NCBI GenBank assembly: GCA_963770635.1
Contig: CAVYQI010000006.1
Span: 744,001 to 808,000 of the forward strand
Origin: DASZIT01 sp963770635
GTDB taxonomy: Bacteria; Actinomycetota; Acidimicrobiia; Acidimicrobiales; RAAP-2
Direction of reading: 5' to 3'
Length of the DNA: 64,000 nucleotides
Shown: positions 9,314-16,639 of the stretch, in pieces
Layout: every line of letters begins with the position of its first letter
Position numbering within the stretch: the first letter of the stretch is position 1
Notes under the pieces: generated by a model
Told to the model about the DNA's origin: nothing
Database searches by the model: none
What the model saw: the letters and a program-made list of their open reading frames with translations, nothing else
Translations under genes and position numbers: made by a program

Positions 9314-9889
9314 TCAGCCCTCGCCTTCCGGGCTGACAGCTTCCGCTTCGGCTTCGGCTACGACCTCGGGAGCACCGGCAGCGCGGCTGCCGACCGCACT
9401 GTCGTCGTCCAACCCGGCATCGATGACGGCCTCATCACCCGGAGGCCCGAAGGCAACCTCGTCGGTGATGGCGGCCACCGCGGCCAGCGTCCCCTGGGTG
9501 TCGTCGGAATCGGAGCGGGGCCGGCCCCGGCCCTGCCCGCCCCCATAGCCGCCGCCTCCGTCCCGGTCCCGGCCCCGGCCCCCGCGTCCCCCCGGGCGCT
9601 CGGTGGTGGTCCGCTGGGTATAGGGCAACAGCACCAGCTCACGGGCGGTTTTGATGGCCAGGGCGATGTCGCGCTGGTGTTGGGCACAGTTCCCCGACAC
9701 CCGACGAGCCCGGATCTTCCCGCGGTCGCTCATGTACTTGCGGAGCATGTTGACGTCCTTGTAGTCAACCCACTCGATGCGGTCCTTGCAGATGGCGCAC
9801 GGCTTCTTCTTGATCCGTCGGCCGGTGTCCTTGGGGGCGCGGCGGGTGTTGCTGTTGCTACTGCTTCCACGATCGTTGTTGCGGGGCAT
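9314..9889 (-). CDS. rpsR: 30S ribosomal protein S18 with long C-terminal extension
   Basis: Residues about 25-96 are a standard S18: a Cys-x-x-Cys pair (31 and 34) with Cys68 and His71 in Asn-Cys-Ala-Gln-His-Gln-Arg gives the zinc-binding form. The protein is 191 residues, roughly twice the usual 75-95. The extra 95 residues are a Gly/Arg-rich stretch (about 98-130) followed by an acidic Ala/Glu/Asp tail. Such a tail is likely disordered and could contact RNA or the S6 neighbour. The frame is uninterrupted and the stop lies directly before rplI, so it is a real part of the gene rather than an overrun. Confidence 0.95.
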   Translation of the reverse strand: MPRNNDRGSSSNSNTRRAPKDTGRRIKKKPCAICKDRIEWVDYKDVNMLRKYMSDRGKIRARRVSGNCAQHQRDIALAIKTARELVLLPYTQRTTTERPGGRGGRGRDRDGGGGYGGGQGRGRPRSDSDDTQGTLAAVAAITDEVAFGPPGDEAVIDAGLDDDSAVGSRAAGAPEVVAEAEAEAVSPEGEG

Positions 9890-9891
9890 GG

Positions 9892-10383
9892 TTAGAAGGG
9901 CTCCTCGCTGTATCCATATCCGGCATCACCGGTGTTGCCACCGCCCGACGGCGCCGGGCCGCGGCCGCCACCTTCGGGGGCGCCGCCGCCTCCGCCCTGG
10001 CCCCCCTGGCCGGGGCTACGGCGCTCGTTCTTGGTGATCTGCGCCGTCGCCCACCGGATGCTGGGGCCGATCTCGTCCGCCACCACCTCCACCTTGGACC
10101 GCTTGTCGCCGTCCGGGGTTTCCCAGCTGCGCTGCTCGAGACGCCCGGTGACGATCACCCGGGAACCGCGGCTCAGGCTCTCGGCGACGTTCTCGGCCAT
10201 CTCTCGCCAGCAGACGATGTCGAAGAACGAAGTGGCCTCTTCCCATTCCTGGGTCTGGCGATTCTGCCAGCGCCGGTTGACGGCCAACCCGAAGCTGGCG
10301 GTGGCCTGACCGGTGTTGGTGAACCGGAGCTCGGGATCGCGGGTGATGTTTCCCACCAACGAGACGGTGTTTCCGTTTGCCAT
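9892..10383 (-). CDS. ssb: single-stranded DNA-binding protein
   Basis: This 163-residue protein has an N-terminal OB fold (residues 1-110) with Val-Ile-Val-Thr-Gly-Arg-Leu. A Gly-rich linker follows, then an acidic tip ending Glu-Glu-Pro-Phe, the conserved hook for partners such as RecQ, PriA and polymerase III. A good ribosome-binding site (GGAGG) precedes the ATG by about seven bases, just inside the rpsF end. Placement between rpsF and rpsR is the standard replication/ribosomal operon. Confidence 0.97.
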   Translation of the reverse strand: MANGNTVSLVGNITRDPELRFTNTGQATASFGLAVNRRWQNRQTQEWEEATSFFDIVCWREMAENVAESLSRGSRVIVTGRLEQRSWETPDGDKRSKVEVVADEIGPSIRWATAQITKNERRSPGQGGQGGGGGAPEGGGRGPAPSGGGNTGDAGYGYSEEPF

Positions 10384-10386
10384 TGC

Positions 10387-10734
10387 TCAACCCTCCTTCG
10401 ACGACGCGGCCGCAACTGCCGCGCGCTCAGCCCGTCGGCCGGCCACCTTGTCGGGCAGCCGCATGACTTTGTGACGGATCACCTCGTCGGCCAGGACCAG
10501 GATCCGCTCCATGTCGGCCACGGCCGGCGGTTCCGCCGTCAGCTCGATGACCACGTAGTAGCCCTCGCGCTTGTGATCGACCTCGTAGGCGAAGGTCCGC
10601 TTGCCCCACCGCTCGACCTGCCCGGAGGTGCCGCCCTTGGCCTTGAGGGCGGCCAGCGCCCGGTCAAGCACCCCGTTGACCGAGGCCTCATCGGCCGCGG
10701 CATCAAAAATAACCATTGCTTCGTATGGCCGCAT
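10387..10734 (-). CDS. rpsF: 30S ribosomal protein S6
   Basis: This 115-residue protein starts Met-Arg-Pro-Tyr-Glu-Ala-Met, the usual S6 N-terminus, and carries Trp-Gly-Lys-Arg-Thr-Phe-Ala-Tyr and Gly-Tyr-Tyr-Val-Val. The frame stays open 48 codons upstream, but the start at 10734 matches the family and has GGAGG six to ten bases before it. S6 pairs with S18, encoded two genes downstream. Confidence 0.97.
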   Translation of the reverse strand: MRPYEAMVIFDAAADEASVNGVLDRALAALKAKGGTSGQVERWGKRTFAYEVDHKREGYYVVIELTAEPPAVADMERILVLADEVIRHKVMRLPDKVAGRRAERAAVAAASSKEG

Positions 10735-10902
10735 CAGCGGCTCACCTCCCTCTGGATCGGGTGACTGAACACCCGAGCCCCACCGATGGGGGCAGGTCGG
10801 AACTGAACTGGAACTGCGAGCCGCGCCGTAGGCGTGGCCGGAACAACTCAAACACTCTAGCCGGTGGCCGGTGGCCAACCTCCGAAGGGCCGGGCCGGGT
10901 CC

Positions 10903-11730
10903 CTAATGGTAGACCTCGGCGTCGGACGGGAACGCCCCGGATCGAACATCGGCGGCGTAGGCGGCGATGGCTTCGGTCGCCTCGGTCGCCAGCTCCGCGT
11001 AGCGCCGGACGAACTTGGGGGTGCTGGCATTCAGGCCGAGCAGGTCGTGGAAGACGAGGACCTGGCCGTCGCAGGCGGGGCCCGCACCGATCCCGACGGT
11101 GGGGATGTCGAGTTGTTGGGTGAGGGTGGCGCCCAGACCCTCGGGGACTCCCTCGAGGACGATGGCGAAACACCCGGCGGCGGCGATGGCCTTGGCGTCG
11201 GCGGCCAGGGCTTCGGCGCCAGCGTCATCTTTCCCCTGCACCCGGTAGCCACCCATGGCGTGGACCGACTGGGGGGTGAGCCCGAGGTGGCCCATCACCG
11301 GGATCTCGGCGGACACCAAGGCCTCGATCATCGGGACCCGCTTGCGGCCCCCTTCCAGCTTCACCGCCTCGGCACCGGCCCGGATCAGCGCGGCGGCGTT
11401 CCGCACCGTGTCGGCGGTGTCGATGTGGTAGCTCAGCCACGGGAGGTCACCGACGATCAGGGCCCTCGGCCTGGCTCGAGCCACCGCCGCGGCGTGGTGG
11501 ACCATGTCGTCGATGGTCACCTGCAGGGTGTCCTCGTAGCCGAGGACATTGTTGGCCAACGAGTCGCCCACCAGGATGACGTCCACGCCGGCGGCGTCGG
11601 CGATCCGAGCCCCCGGGGCGTCGTAGGCGGTGACCATCACAATGGGCTGGTTGCCGTCGCGGCGCTTGGTGGCGCGGAGGGTGGGAACGGTGATCGGCGC
11701 CGGGGCCGGCGCCGTCGGGGTGTCGGGCAT
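10903..11730 (-). CDS. panB: 3-methyl-2-oxobutanoate hydroxymethyltransferase
   Basis: It transfers a hydroxymethyl group from methylenetetrahydrofolate to 2-oxoisovalerate, giving ketopantoate for pantothenate and CoA. The 275-residue protein has the TIM-barrel motifs Met-Val-Thr-Ala-Tyr-Asp, Val-Gly-Asp-Ser (metal-binding Asp), Lys-Leu-Glu-Gly-Gly, Val-Met-Gly-His-Leu-Gly-Leu-Thr-Pro and Gly-Ile-Gly-Ala-Gly. AGGAGG lies eight bases upstream of the ATG at 11730, which decides that start over one 20 codons earlier. A pantothenate kinase gene (coaA) is found elsewhere in the window. Confidence 0.96.
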   Translation of the reverse strand: MPDTPTAPAPAPITVPTLRATKRRDGNQPIVMVTAYDAPGARIADAAGVDVILVGDSLANNVLGYEDTLQVTIDDMVHHAAAVARARPRALIVGDLPWLSYHIDTADTVRNAAALIRAGAEAVKLEGGRKRVPMIEALVSAEIPVMGHLGLTPQSVHAMGGYRVQGKDDAGAEALAADAKAIAAAGCFAIVLEGVPEGLGATLTQQLDIPTVGIGAGPACDGQVLVFHDLLGLNASTPKFVRRYAELATEATEAIAAYAADVRSGAFPSDAEVYH

Positions 11731-11870
11731 GGATTGTCCTCCTGGTCGGCCGTCCAGCGCCTTTGGGGCTGCCGGCGGCATGGTCGACACCCGGAAGGTG
11801 TCGCAGAAGAGTGCTGCAGCCCCAGGCTACTTGCTGGACGATGTCGAGGTCGGGTCGGCTGGCCTCGAGC

Positions 11871-12434
11871 TCACCCCTTCCGGGCGGTGCAGACCCACCC
11901 GAGGTCGTAGGTACGCACCCGGACCGAGCCGAAGCCGGCTGCCATGAGCCGGTCCTCGAGCCCCTCGGGGTCGATCGGGTTGTAGGTGTCGCCCTGGTGA
12001 AAGCTCGCACTGCCCTCGCTGTAGGTCCCGTCGGCGGCGACGAGCACGCTCCCGGGTATGAGAACCCTGGCCAGTTCGGCGAAGACCCGGTCCTGGGCCT
12101 CGACTGGCGCGATGTGGTGGAGCATGTGGAATGAGGCGGCGCCGGTGAATCTCCCCGGCCCGAAGTCCAAGGCGGTGGCGTCGCCGACCACAACGTCGAC
12201 GTTGCCGCCGGCCAGCCGCTCGGTCAGCGCCGCGGCCAGCCCCTCGTCCACCTCGACGGCGGTGAGCCGTCCCGTCAGAGTCGACAGGATGTCGGTGGTG
12301 AACCCGGGTCCCGGGCCGATCTCGATCGCCTCGTCGCCGAGCTCCACGCCGCGCAGCGCCACCGGCAAAATCGTCTCGTGCACCAGGGTGCGCCAGTCGT
12401 CGCTGGCGCAGTACGCCATGTGGCCGGGGTTCAT
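11871..12434 (-). CDS. class I SAM-dependent methyltransferase
   Basis: This is a 187-residue methyltransferase from the ATG at 12434; the frame is open further upstream but would overlap the DUF5318 gene. Motif I is Ala-Ile-Glu-Ile-Gly-Pro-Gly-Pro-Gly, followed by Val-Glu-Val-Asp-Glu and Gly-Asp-Ala-Thr-Ala-Leu-Asp-Phe. The Phe-His-Met-Leu-His-His-Ile segment is typical of UbiE-like enzymes. It starts eight bases after the DUF5318 stop and is probably co-transcribed with it. The substrate is not known. Confidence 0.85.
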   Translation of the reverse strand: MNPGHMAYCASDDWRTLVHETILPVALRGVELGDEAIEIGPGPGFTTDILSTLTGRLTAVEVDEGLAAALTERLAGGNVDVVVGDATALDFGPGRFTGAASFHMLHHIAPVEAQDRVFAELARVLIPGSVLVAADGTYSEGSASFHQGDTYNPIDPEGLEDRLMAAGFGSVRVRTYDLGWVCTARKG

Positions 12435-12442
12435 GGCGGGGC

Positions 12443-12895
12443 TCAGCCGCGGGGTGTGGCAGCCCGGGCGCCGAGGGCCGGGCGCTCCACCGCCTTCACG
12501 CCGGCGCCGGCCGGGTACATCCGGACAAGGTGATTCCAGCGGCAGCCGTTGCATACTTCGATCACGTAGCAGACCACCGGGTCCTTCCGGCGCCAGTAGC
12601 GGGTCAGTTCGGCCCGGGAGGTCACGCAGCGGCCGCCGGCGGGAAGGCGGGAGCCGAACACGAAGGTGACGTCCACCAGCTCCGCTTCCTCACAGATCGG
12701 GCAGTCGGCGCCGGTGGGCACGCCCAGATGCTGGGCCGCCCGCAGGAGTTCGGGATGCGCGTCGCAGATGTCGATCCTGGACAACCGACTCTTGCGGTAG
12801 TCGCTGACGACGGAGTTCCGGGCGAGGCGGTACTCGACCTGTCCTCCGGCCGGGGATGTCTGGACACCACCGAGCCCTCCCTGTCGAAAGCTCAC
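12443..12895 (-). CDS. DUF5318 family zinc-ribbon-like protein
   Basis: This 150-residue protein of a conserved actinobacterial family lies near the ino1/PadR genes in several genomes as I remember them. A Cys-Pro-Ile-Cys pair and a Cys-Tyr...Cys-Asn-Gly-Cys pair could bind one zinc. The Tyr-Arg-Leu-Ala-Arg-Asn-Ser segment near residue 22 is a family hallmark. Its function is unknown. The family assignment is by recognition of the cysteine layout and flanking residues. Confidence 0.8.
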   Translation of the reverse strand: MSFRQGGLGGVQTSPAGGQVEYRLARNSVVSDYRKSRLSRIDICDAHPELLRAAQHLGVPTGADCPICEEAELVDVTFVFGSRLPAGGRCVTSRAELTRYWRRKDPVVCYVIEVCNGCRWNHLVRMYPAGAGVKAVERPALGARAATPRG

Positions 12896-13266
12896 GCATC
12901 TCAGGGTAACGCTTCGGCCCGATCAAGGTACGGCCATCGGGGCCTTGACATTTCGCCCCGGAAGGGGTCCGCGATCGCGGGTCTGACCGGTCACCTTGAC
13001 CCGGGTCTGTAAGCGGGACCGACAGCCACGATCGGTCAGCGGGTTGCTTCCGGCCTTCGGAGGCTGTCTCTCTCGAAGACCGCTCAAAGAGGGCCGGACC
13101 TTCCCCGATCGACGGGCCAGGCAAGATGGTGGTTTCGGAGCGGATAGGAACGCGCTGACCACATATGTTGCGTTGATATATCGGCCTGATATATCATGTC
13201 GGAATGAAGGTTGCCGATCCCTACTGCCCGCCCGCCGCCGCCGGCGCGCCGGACCGGAGGAATTGA
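12896..13266. other. intergenic region between DUF5318 gene and PadR gene
   Basis: About 370 bp separate two divergent genes. The right third is AT-rich and holds palindromes described separately. The left two thirds show no supported gene; open frames there lack start signals and known domains. Confidence 0.5.
13161..13195. promoter_or_regulatory. putative PadR operator upstream of padR-ino1
   Basis: This short AT-rich patch contains the perfect palindrome ACATATGT (13161-13168) and two direct copies of TGATATATC (13174-13182 and 13187-13195); GATATATC is itself palindromic. It lies about 75 bp before the PadR gene. PadR-type regulators bind such AT-rich dyads and often control their own operon, so repression of padR-ino1 is the natural reading. 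The mapping is inference. Confidence 0.6.
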
Positions 13267-13974
13267 GTGCTTGACCTGGCCATTCTCGGCCTACTCTCGG
13301 AACACGAGTTCCACGGCTACGAGATCCGGAAACGGCTGCGGGATGAGCTCGGGCTGTTCGCCAACATCTCGTTCGGGTCGCTCTATCCCGCCCTGTCCCG
13401 CCTCGAACTGACCGGCGCGGTGATCGGTACCGAGTCGAGCCCCGCCGTCCCGCCACCCGCCCCGGCATCGGCCCCGATCCCATTGACCGGCTCGCTCGGT
13501 GGCGAGAAAGCCGCCCTCCGGTCCCGCCGGGCCGGTGCCGCCCGGGGCTCCACCCGGGGCACCAAGCGTTCCCGCAAGGTCTACCGGATCACCGATACCG
13601 GCCGCCGGATGTTCGAAGAGCTACTGGCCGGCGAGGAGCCGGTGGGGACCGATGAGGCTCGCAGCTTCGGCCTCCGGCTGGCCTTCGCCCGTCATCTGGC
13701 GCCTCAGGCCCGGCTCGGCCTCCTCGAGCGGCGGCGGGACCAGCTGATCCGTCGACTGGCCGCCGACCAGGCGCGGGCGGCCGCCGGCGGTGACTTCGAC
13801 AGCTACACCCGGTCGCTGGTGGAACACACCACGGAGACCACCAAACACGACATTTCGTGGCTGGACAATCTCATTGAGTCCGAGAAGTTGAAGCAAGCAG
13901 CACCCCGAACCGACAGCCGCAGCGCCCGCACCGTCGGGACCGGCTCCGCAGCAGCGAAGGGAATTGAGTTATGA
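13267..13974 (+). CDS. PadR family transcriptional regulator, ino1-linked
   Basis: This 235-residue regulator starts at a GTG with GGAGG (13257-13261) five bases upstream. The N-terminal winged helix (residues 1-55, Gly-Tyr-Glu-Ile-Arg-Lys, Ser-Leu-Tyr-Pro-Ala-Leu) is PadR. The wing is interrupted by about 45 residues of Pro/Ala/Ser then Arg-rich sequence (about 58-102) before Tyr-Arg-Ile-Thr-Asp-Thr-Gly resumes. A C-terminal helical dimer domain follows. It overlaps ino1 by ATGA, so regulator and synthase are one operon. Actinobacterial PadR-like IpsA proteins control ino1 in response to inositol, and this could be the counterpart. Confidence 0.9.
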   Translation: MLDLAILGLLSEHEFHGYEIRKRLRDELGLFANISFGSLYPALSRLELTGAVIGTESSPAVPPPAPASAPIPLTGSLGGEKAALRSRRAGAARGSTRGTKRSRKVYRITDTGRRMFEELLAGEEPVGTDEARSFGLRLAFARHLAPQARLGLLERRRDQLIRRLAADQARAAAGGDFDSYTRSLVEHTTETTKHDISWLDNLIESEKLKQAAPRTDSRSARTVGTGSAAAKGIEL

Positions 13975-15068
13975 GCACCATCCGAGTGGCGATAGCCGGC
14001 GTTGGCAACTGCGCCAGCTCACTCATCCAGGGCGTCGAGTACTACAAGGACGCCGATCCATCTGAGACGGTTCCCGGGCTCATGCATGTGGAATTGGGCG
14101 GCTACCACGTCCGCGATCTCCAGTTCGTGGCCGCCTTCGACGCCGACGCCGCCAAGGTCGGCACCGACTTGGGCAAGGCCATCTTCGGCGGGCAGAACAA
14201 CACCATTCGCTTTGCCACCGTCGGCGAGCTCGGGGTGATGGTGCAGCGCGGCCCCACTCTTGACGGCTTCGGCAAGTACTACCGCGAGACGGTGGAGGAG
14301 TCGCCGATCGAACCGGTCGACGTGGTGGCGGCGTTGCAGGACTCGCGGGCCGATGTCCTGGTCAGCTACCTCCCGGTCGGCTCGGAGGACGCCCAGCGCT
14401 TCTACGCCGATGCCTGCCTCCAGGCCGGGGTCGCCTTCGTCAATGCCATCCCGGTGTTCATCGCCTCGGACCCGGTGTGGGCGCGCAAGTTCCGGGATGC
14501 CGGCATCCCCATCGTCGGTGACGACATCAAGAGCCAGGTCGGCTCCACCATCGTCCACCGCATCCTCACCCGCCTGTTCGAGGACCGCGGCCTGGCCCTC
14601 GACCACACCTACCAACTCAATGTGGGCGGCAACATGGACTTCAAGAACATGCTGGAGCGGAGCCGGCTGGAGTCGAAGAAGGTGTCGAAGACCCAGGCCG
14701 TCACCAGCCAGATCGAGGACAGCGTCCTCTCCGAGGACGATGTCCACATCGGCCCGTCGGACCACGTCCCCTGGCTCAACGACCGGAAGTGGGCCTACAT
14801 CCGGATGGAGGGTCGGAACTTCGGGGACGTTCCGCTCAACCTCGAGCTCAAGCTCGAGGTCTGGGACTCCCCCAACTCGGCCGGGGTGATCATCGACGCC
14901 GTCCGCTGCGCCAAGCTCGCCCTCGACCGGGGCATCGGCGGCCCGCTGCTCGGACCGTCGGCGTACTTCATGAAGTCGCCGCCGGTCCAGTACCACGACG
15001 ACGAGGCCCATGACCTGGTCGAGGCGTTCGCCGCCGGTGACGCCGGCCCGGTGTGGCCCGAGGACTGA
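13971..15068 (+). CDS. ino1: inositol-3-phosphate synthase
   Basis: It converts glucose-6-phosphate to inositol-3-phosphate with NAD, the first step to phosphatidylinositol and, in many actinobacteria, mycothiol. The 365-residue length is that of the actinobacterial/archaeal type, shorter than eukaryotic enzymes. The NAD-binding Gly-Val-Gly-Asn-Cys-Ala-Ser-Ser is at residues 10-17. Gly-Asp-Asp-Ile-Lys-Ser-Gln-Val-Gly and Leu-Asn-Val-Gly-Gly-Asn-Met-Asp-Phe mark the catalytic region. It is translationally coupled to the PadR gene. Confidence 0.97.
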   Translation: MSTIRVAIAGVGNCASSLIQGVEYYKDADPSETVPGLMHVELGGYHVRDLQFVAAFDADAAKVGTDLGKAIFGGQNNTIRFATVGELGVMVQRGPTLDGFGKYYRETVEESPIEPVDVVAALQDSRADVLVSYLPVGSEDAQRFYADACLQAGVAFVNAIPVFIASDPVWARKFRDAGIPIVGDDIKSQVGSTIVHRILTRLFEDRGLALDHTYQLNVGGNMDFKNMLERSRLESKKVSKTQAVTSQIEDSVLSEDDVHIGPSDHVPWLNDRKWAYIRMEGRNFGDVPLNLELKLEVWDSPNSAGVIIDAVRCAKLALDRGIGGPLLGPSAYFMKSPPVQYHDDEAHDLVEAFAAGDAGPVWPED

Positions 15069-15086
15069 TCAGCCAGGTCTGAGCGC

Positions 15087-15106
15087 GACCCGCCGGGCGG
15101 CGGGTC
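15087..15106. terminator. hairpin between convergent ino1 and cca genes
   Basis: A perfect 8-bp stem (GACCCGCC / GGCGGGTC) with a GGGC loop sits in the 46-bp gap between the two convergent genes. It has no T-tract, as is common in high-GC actinobacteria, and could stop transcripts from both sides. Confidence 0.65.
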
Positions 15107-15114
15107 GGAGGGAC

Positions 15115-16509
15115 TCAGCCCTTCGACTCCTCTTTCCACCAGGCGGCCAGGCGCTTGGTGGCCTCGGCTTCGCCCAACGGGCCTTCTTCCATCCGGAGCT
15201 CGAGCAAAAAGGCCAGGGCCCGCCCGACCTCGCGACCGGGCGGGATCCCGAGCTGTTCCATGATCTGATCCCCGTCGAGGTCGGGACGGATGGCGTCGAG
15301 CTCTTCCTGCTGGCGTAGCTCGGCGATCCGGGACTCGAGCTCGTCCATCCGACGGCCCAGGGCCTTGGCTTTGGCCTCGTTCCGGGTCGTGCAGTCGCAC
15401 CGGGTCAGCTCATTGAGCCGATCGAGCAGGGGCCCGGCGTCTCGCACGTACCGCCGCACCGCCCGGTCGGTCCACCCCAGGCTGTAGGTGTGGAAGCGGA
15501 GGTGGAGGTTGACCAACTCGGTCACCACCTCGATGTCGTCCTTGGGGTACCGGAGCGCCATCATCCGCTGGCGGGTCATCCGGGCCCCGACCACCTCGTG
15601 ATGATGGAAGGTCACTCCCCCATCTACGAAGGCGCGGGTCTTCGGCTTACCCACGTCGTGGAACAGGGCGGCCAGCCGGAGCAGCCGGTCGGGGCTCGTC
15701 TTGTCCACCACCGCCAGCGTGTGGGCGAGGACGTCCTTGTGGCGATGGATGGGATCCTGCTCGAGGGACAGCCCCGGGAGCTCGGGCAGGAACTCGTCGG
15801 CCAGGCCGGTCCTGACGACGAACCACAGCGCCGTCGACGGCACCGGGACGACCATGATCTTGTCCAACTCGTCCCGGATCCGTTCCGCCGAGACGATCGA
15901 CAGCCGGGCATGCCCGGACGTGACCGCCTCCACCAGCGCCGGATCAGGCTCGAGGTCGAGTTTGGCGATGAACCGGGCCGCCCGGAGCATCCGCAGCGGA
16001 TCATCGGCGAAGGAGACGTCCGGGTCGAGCGGGGTGCGCAGCCGGTGGACGGCCAGGTCGGCCAAGCCGTCGAAGGGGTCGATCAGCTCCAGGTCGGGAA
16101 GCCGGAGGGCCATGGCATTGACGGTGAAGTCGCGACGGGACAGATCATCTTCGATCCGGTCGCCGAAGGCGACCTCCGGCTTGCGCGAGTCCGGGCGGTA
16201 GGCCTCCGCCCGGTGGGTGGTGATCTCGTAGCGCTGACCGTTGCGGATACATCCGATGGTGCCGAAGCGCTTGCCCTGGGTCCAGACCGCGTCGGCCCAT
16301 CCGGTGACGAGCTCCTCGATGGCATCCGGGCGGGCATCGGTGGTGAAGTCGAGGTCGTGGTCGACCCCGGCGGCAACCGGACCGTCGCCGGCCACGATGG
16401 CGTCGCGCACCGAGCCCCCCACCAGGTAGAGGGTGTGATCGGCCTTTTGGAATCGCTCAGCCAGGTCGGCGGTCGCCTGCACCAGGGGCCTCAGTCGCTC
16501 GGGGAGCAC
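15115..16509 (-). CDS. cca: CCA tRNA nucleotidyltransferase
   Basis: This enzyme adds or repairs the 3' CCA of tRNAs (class II, PcnA-like). The nucleotidyltransferase head has Leu-Tyr-Leu-Val-Gly-Gly-Ser-Val-Arg-Asp and the metal-binding Asp-His-Asp-Leu-Asp-Phe. The RNA/Arg motif lies in Arg-Arg-Asp-Phe-Thr-Val-Asn-Ala-Met-Ala. A C-terminal HD domain (Ala-Leu-Phe-His-Asp-Val-Gly-Lys) may give phosphohydrolase activity. I chose the GTG at 16509 (464 residues); the open frame runs further upstream but has low-complexity sequence overlapping the divergent gene. Placement next to murJ is conserved in actinobacteria. Confidence 0.95.
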   Translation of the reverse strand: MLPERLRPLVQATADLAERFQKADHTLYLVGGSVRDAIVAGDGPVAAGVDHDLDFTTDARPDAIEELVTGWADAVWTQGKRFGTIGCIRNGQRYEITTHRAEAYRPDSRKPEVAFGDRIEDDLSRRDFTVNAMALRLPDLELIDPFDGLADLAVHRLRTPLDPDVSFADDPLRMLRAARFIAKLDLEPDPALVEAVTSGHARLSIVSAERIRDELDKIMVVPVPSTALWFVVRTGLADEFLPELPGLSLEQDPIHRHKDVLAHTLAVVDKTSPDRLLRLAALFHDVGKPKTRAFVDGGVTFHHHEVVGARMTRQRMMALRYPKDDIEVVTELVNLHLRFHTYSLGWTDRAVRRYVRDAGPLLDRLNELTRCDCTTRNEAKAKALGRRMDELESRIAELRQQEELDAIRPDLDGDQIMEQLGIPPGREVGRALAFLLELRMEEGPLGEAEATKRLAAWWKEESKG

Positions 16510-16639
16510 CCGCCGAGGGTACTGCCCCTGGCGTAGGCTGCCGTGCGAGGTGAGCCGGGAACCAGGCAGTCTGTGCCCACGTGGTAACCGCCCCCGAGGC
16601 TTCGAGCCGATCGGGGACGGACCCGCCCCGGTCATCGGG

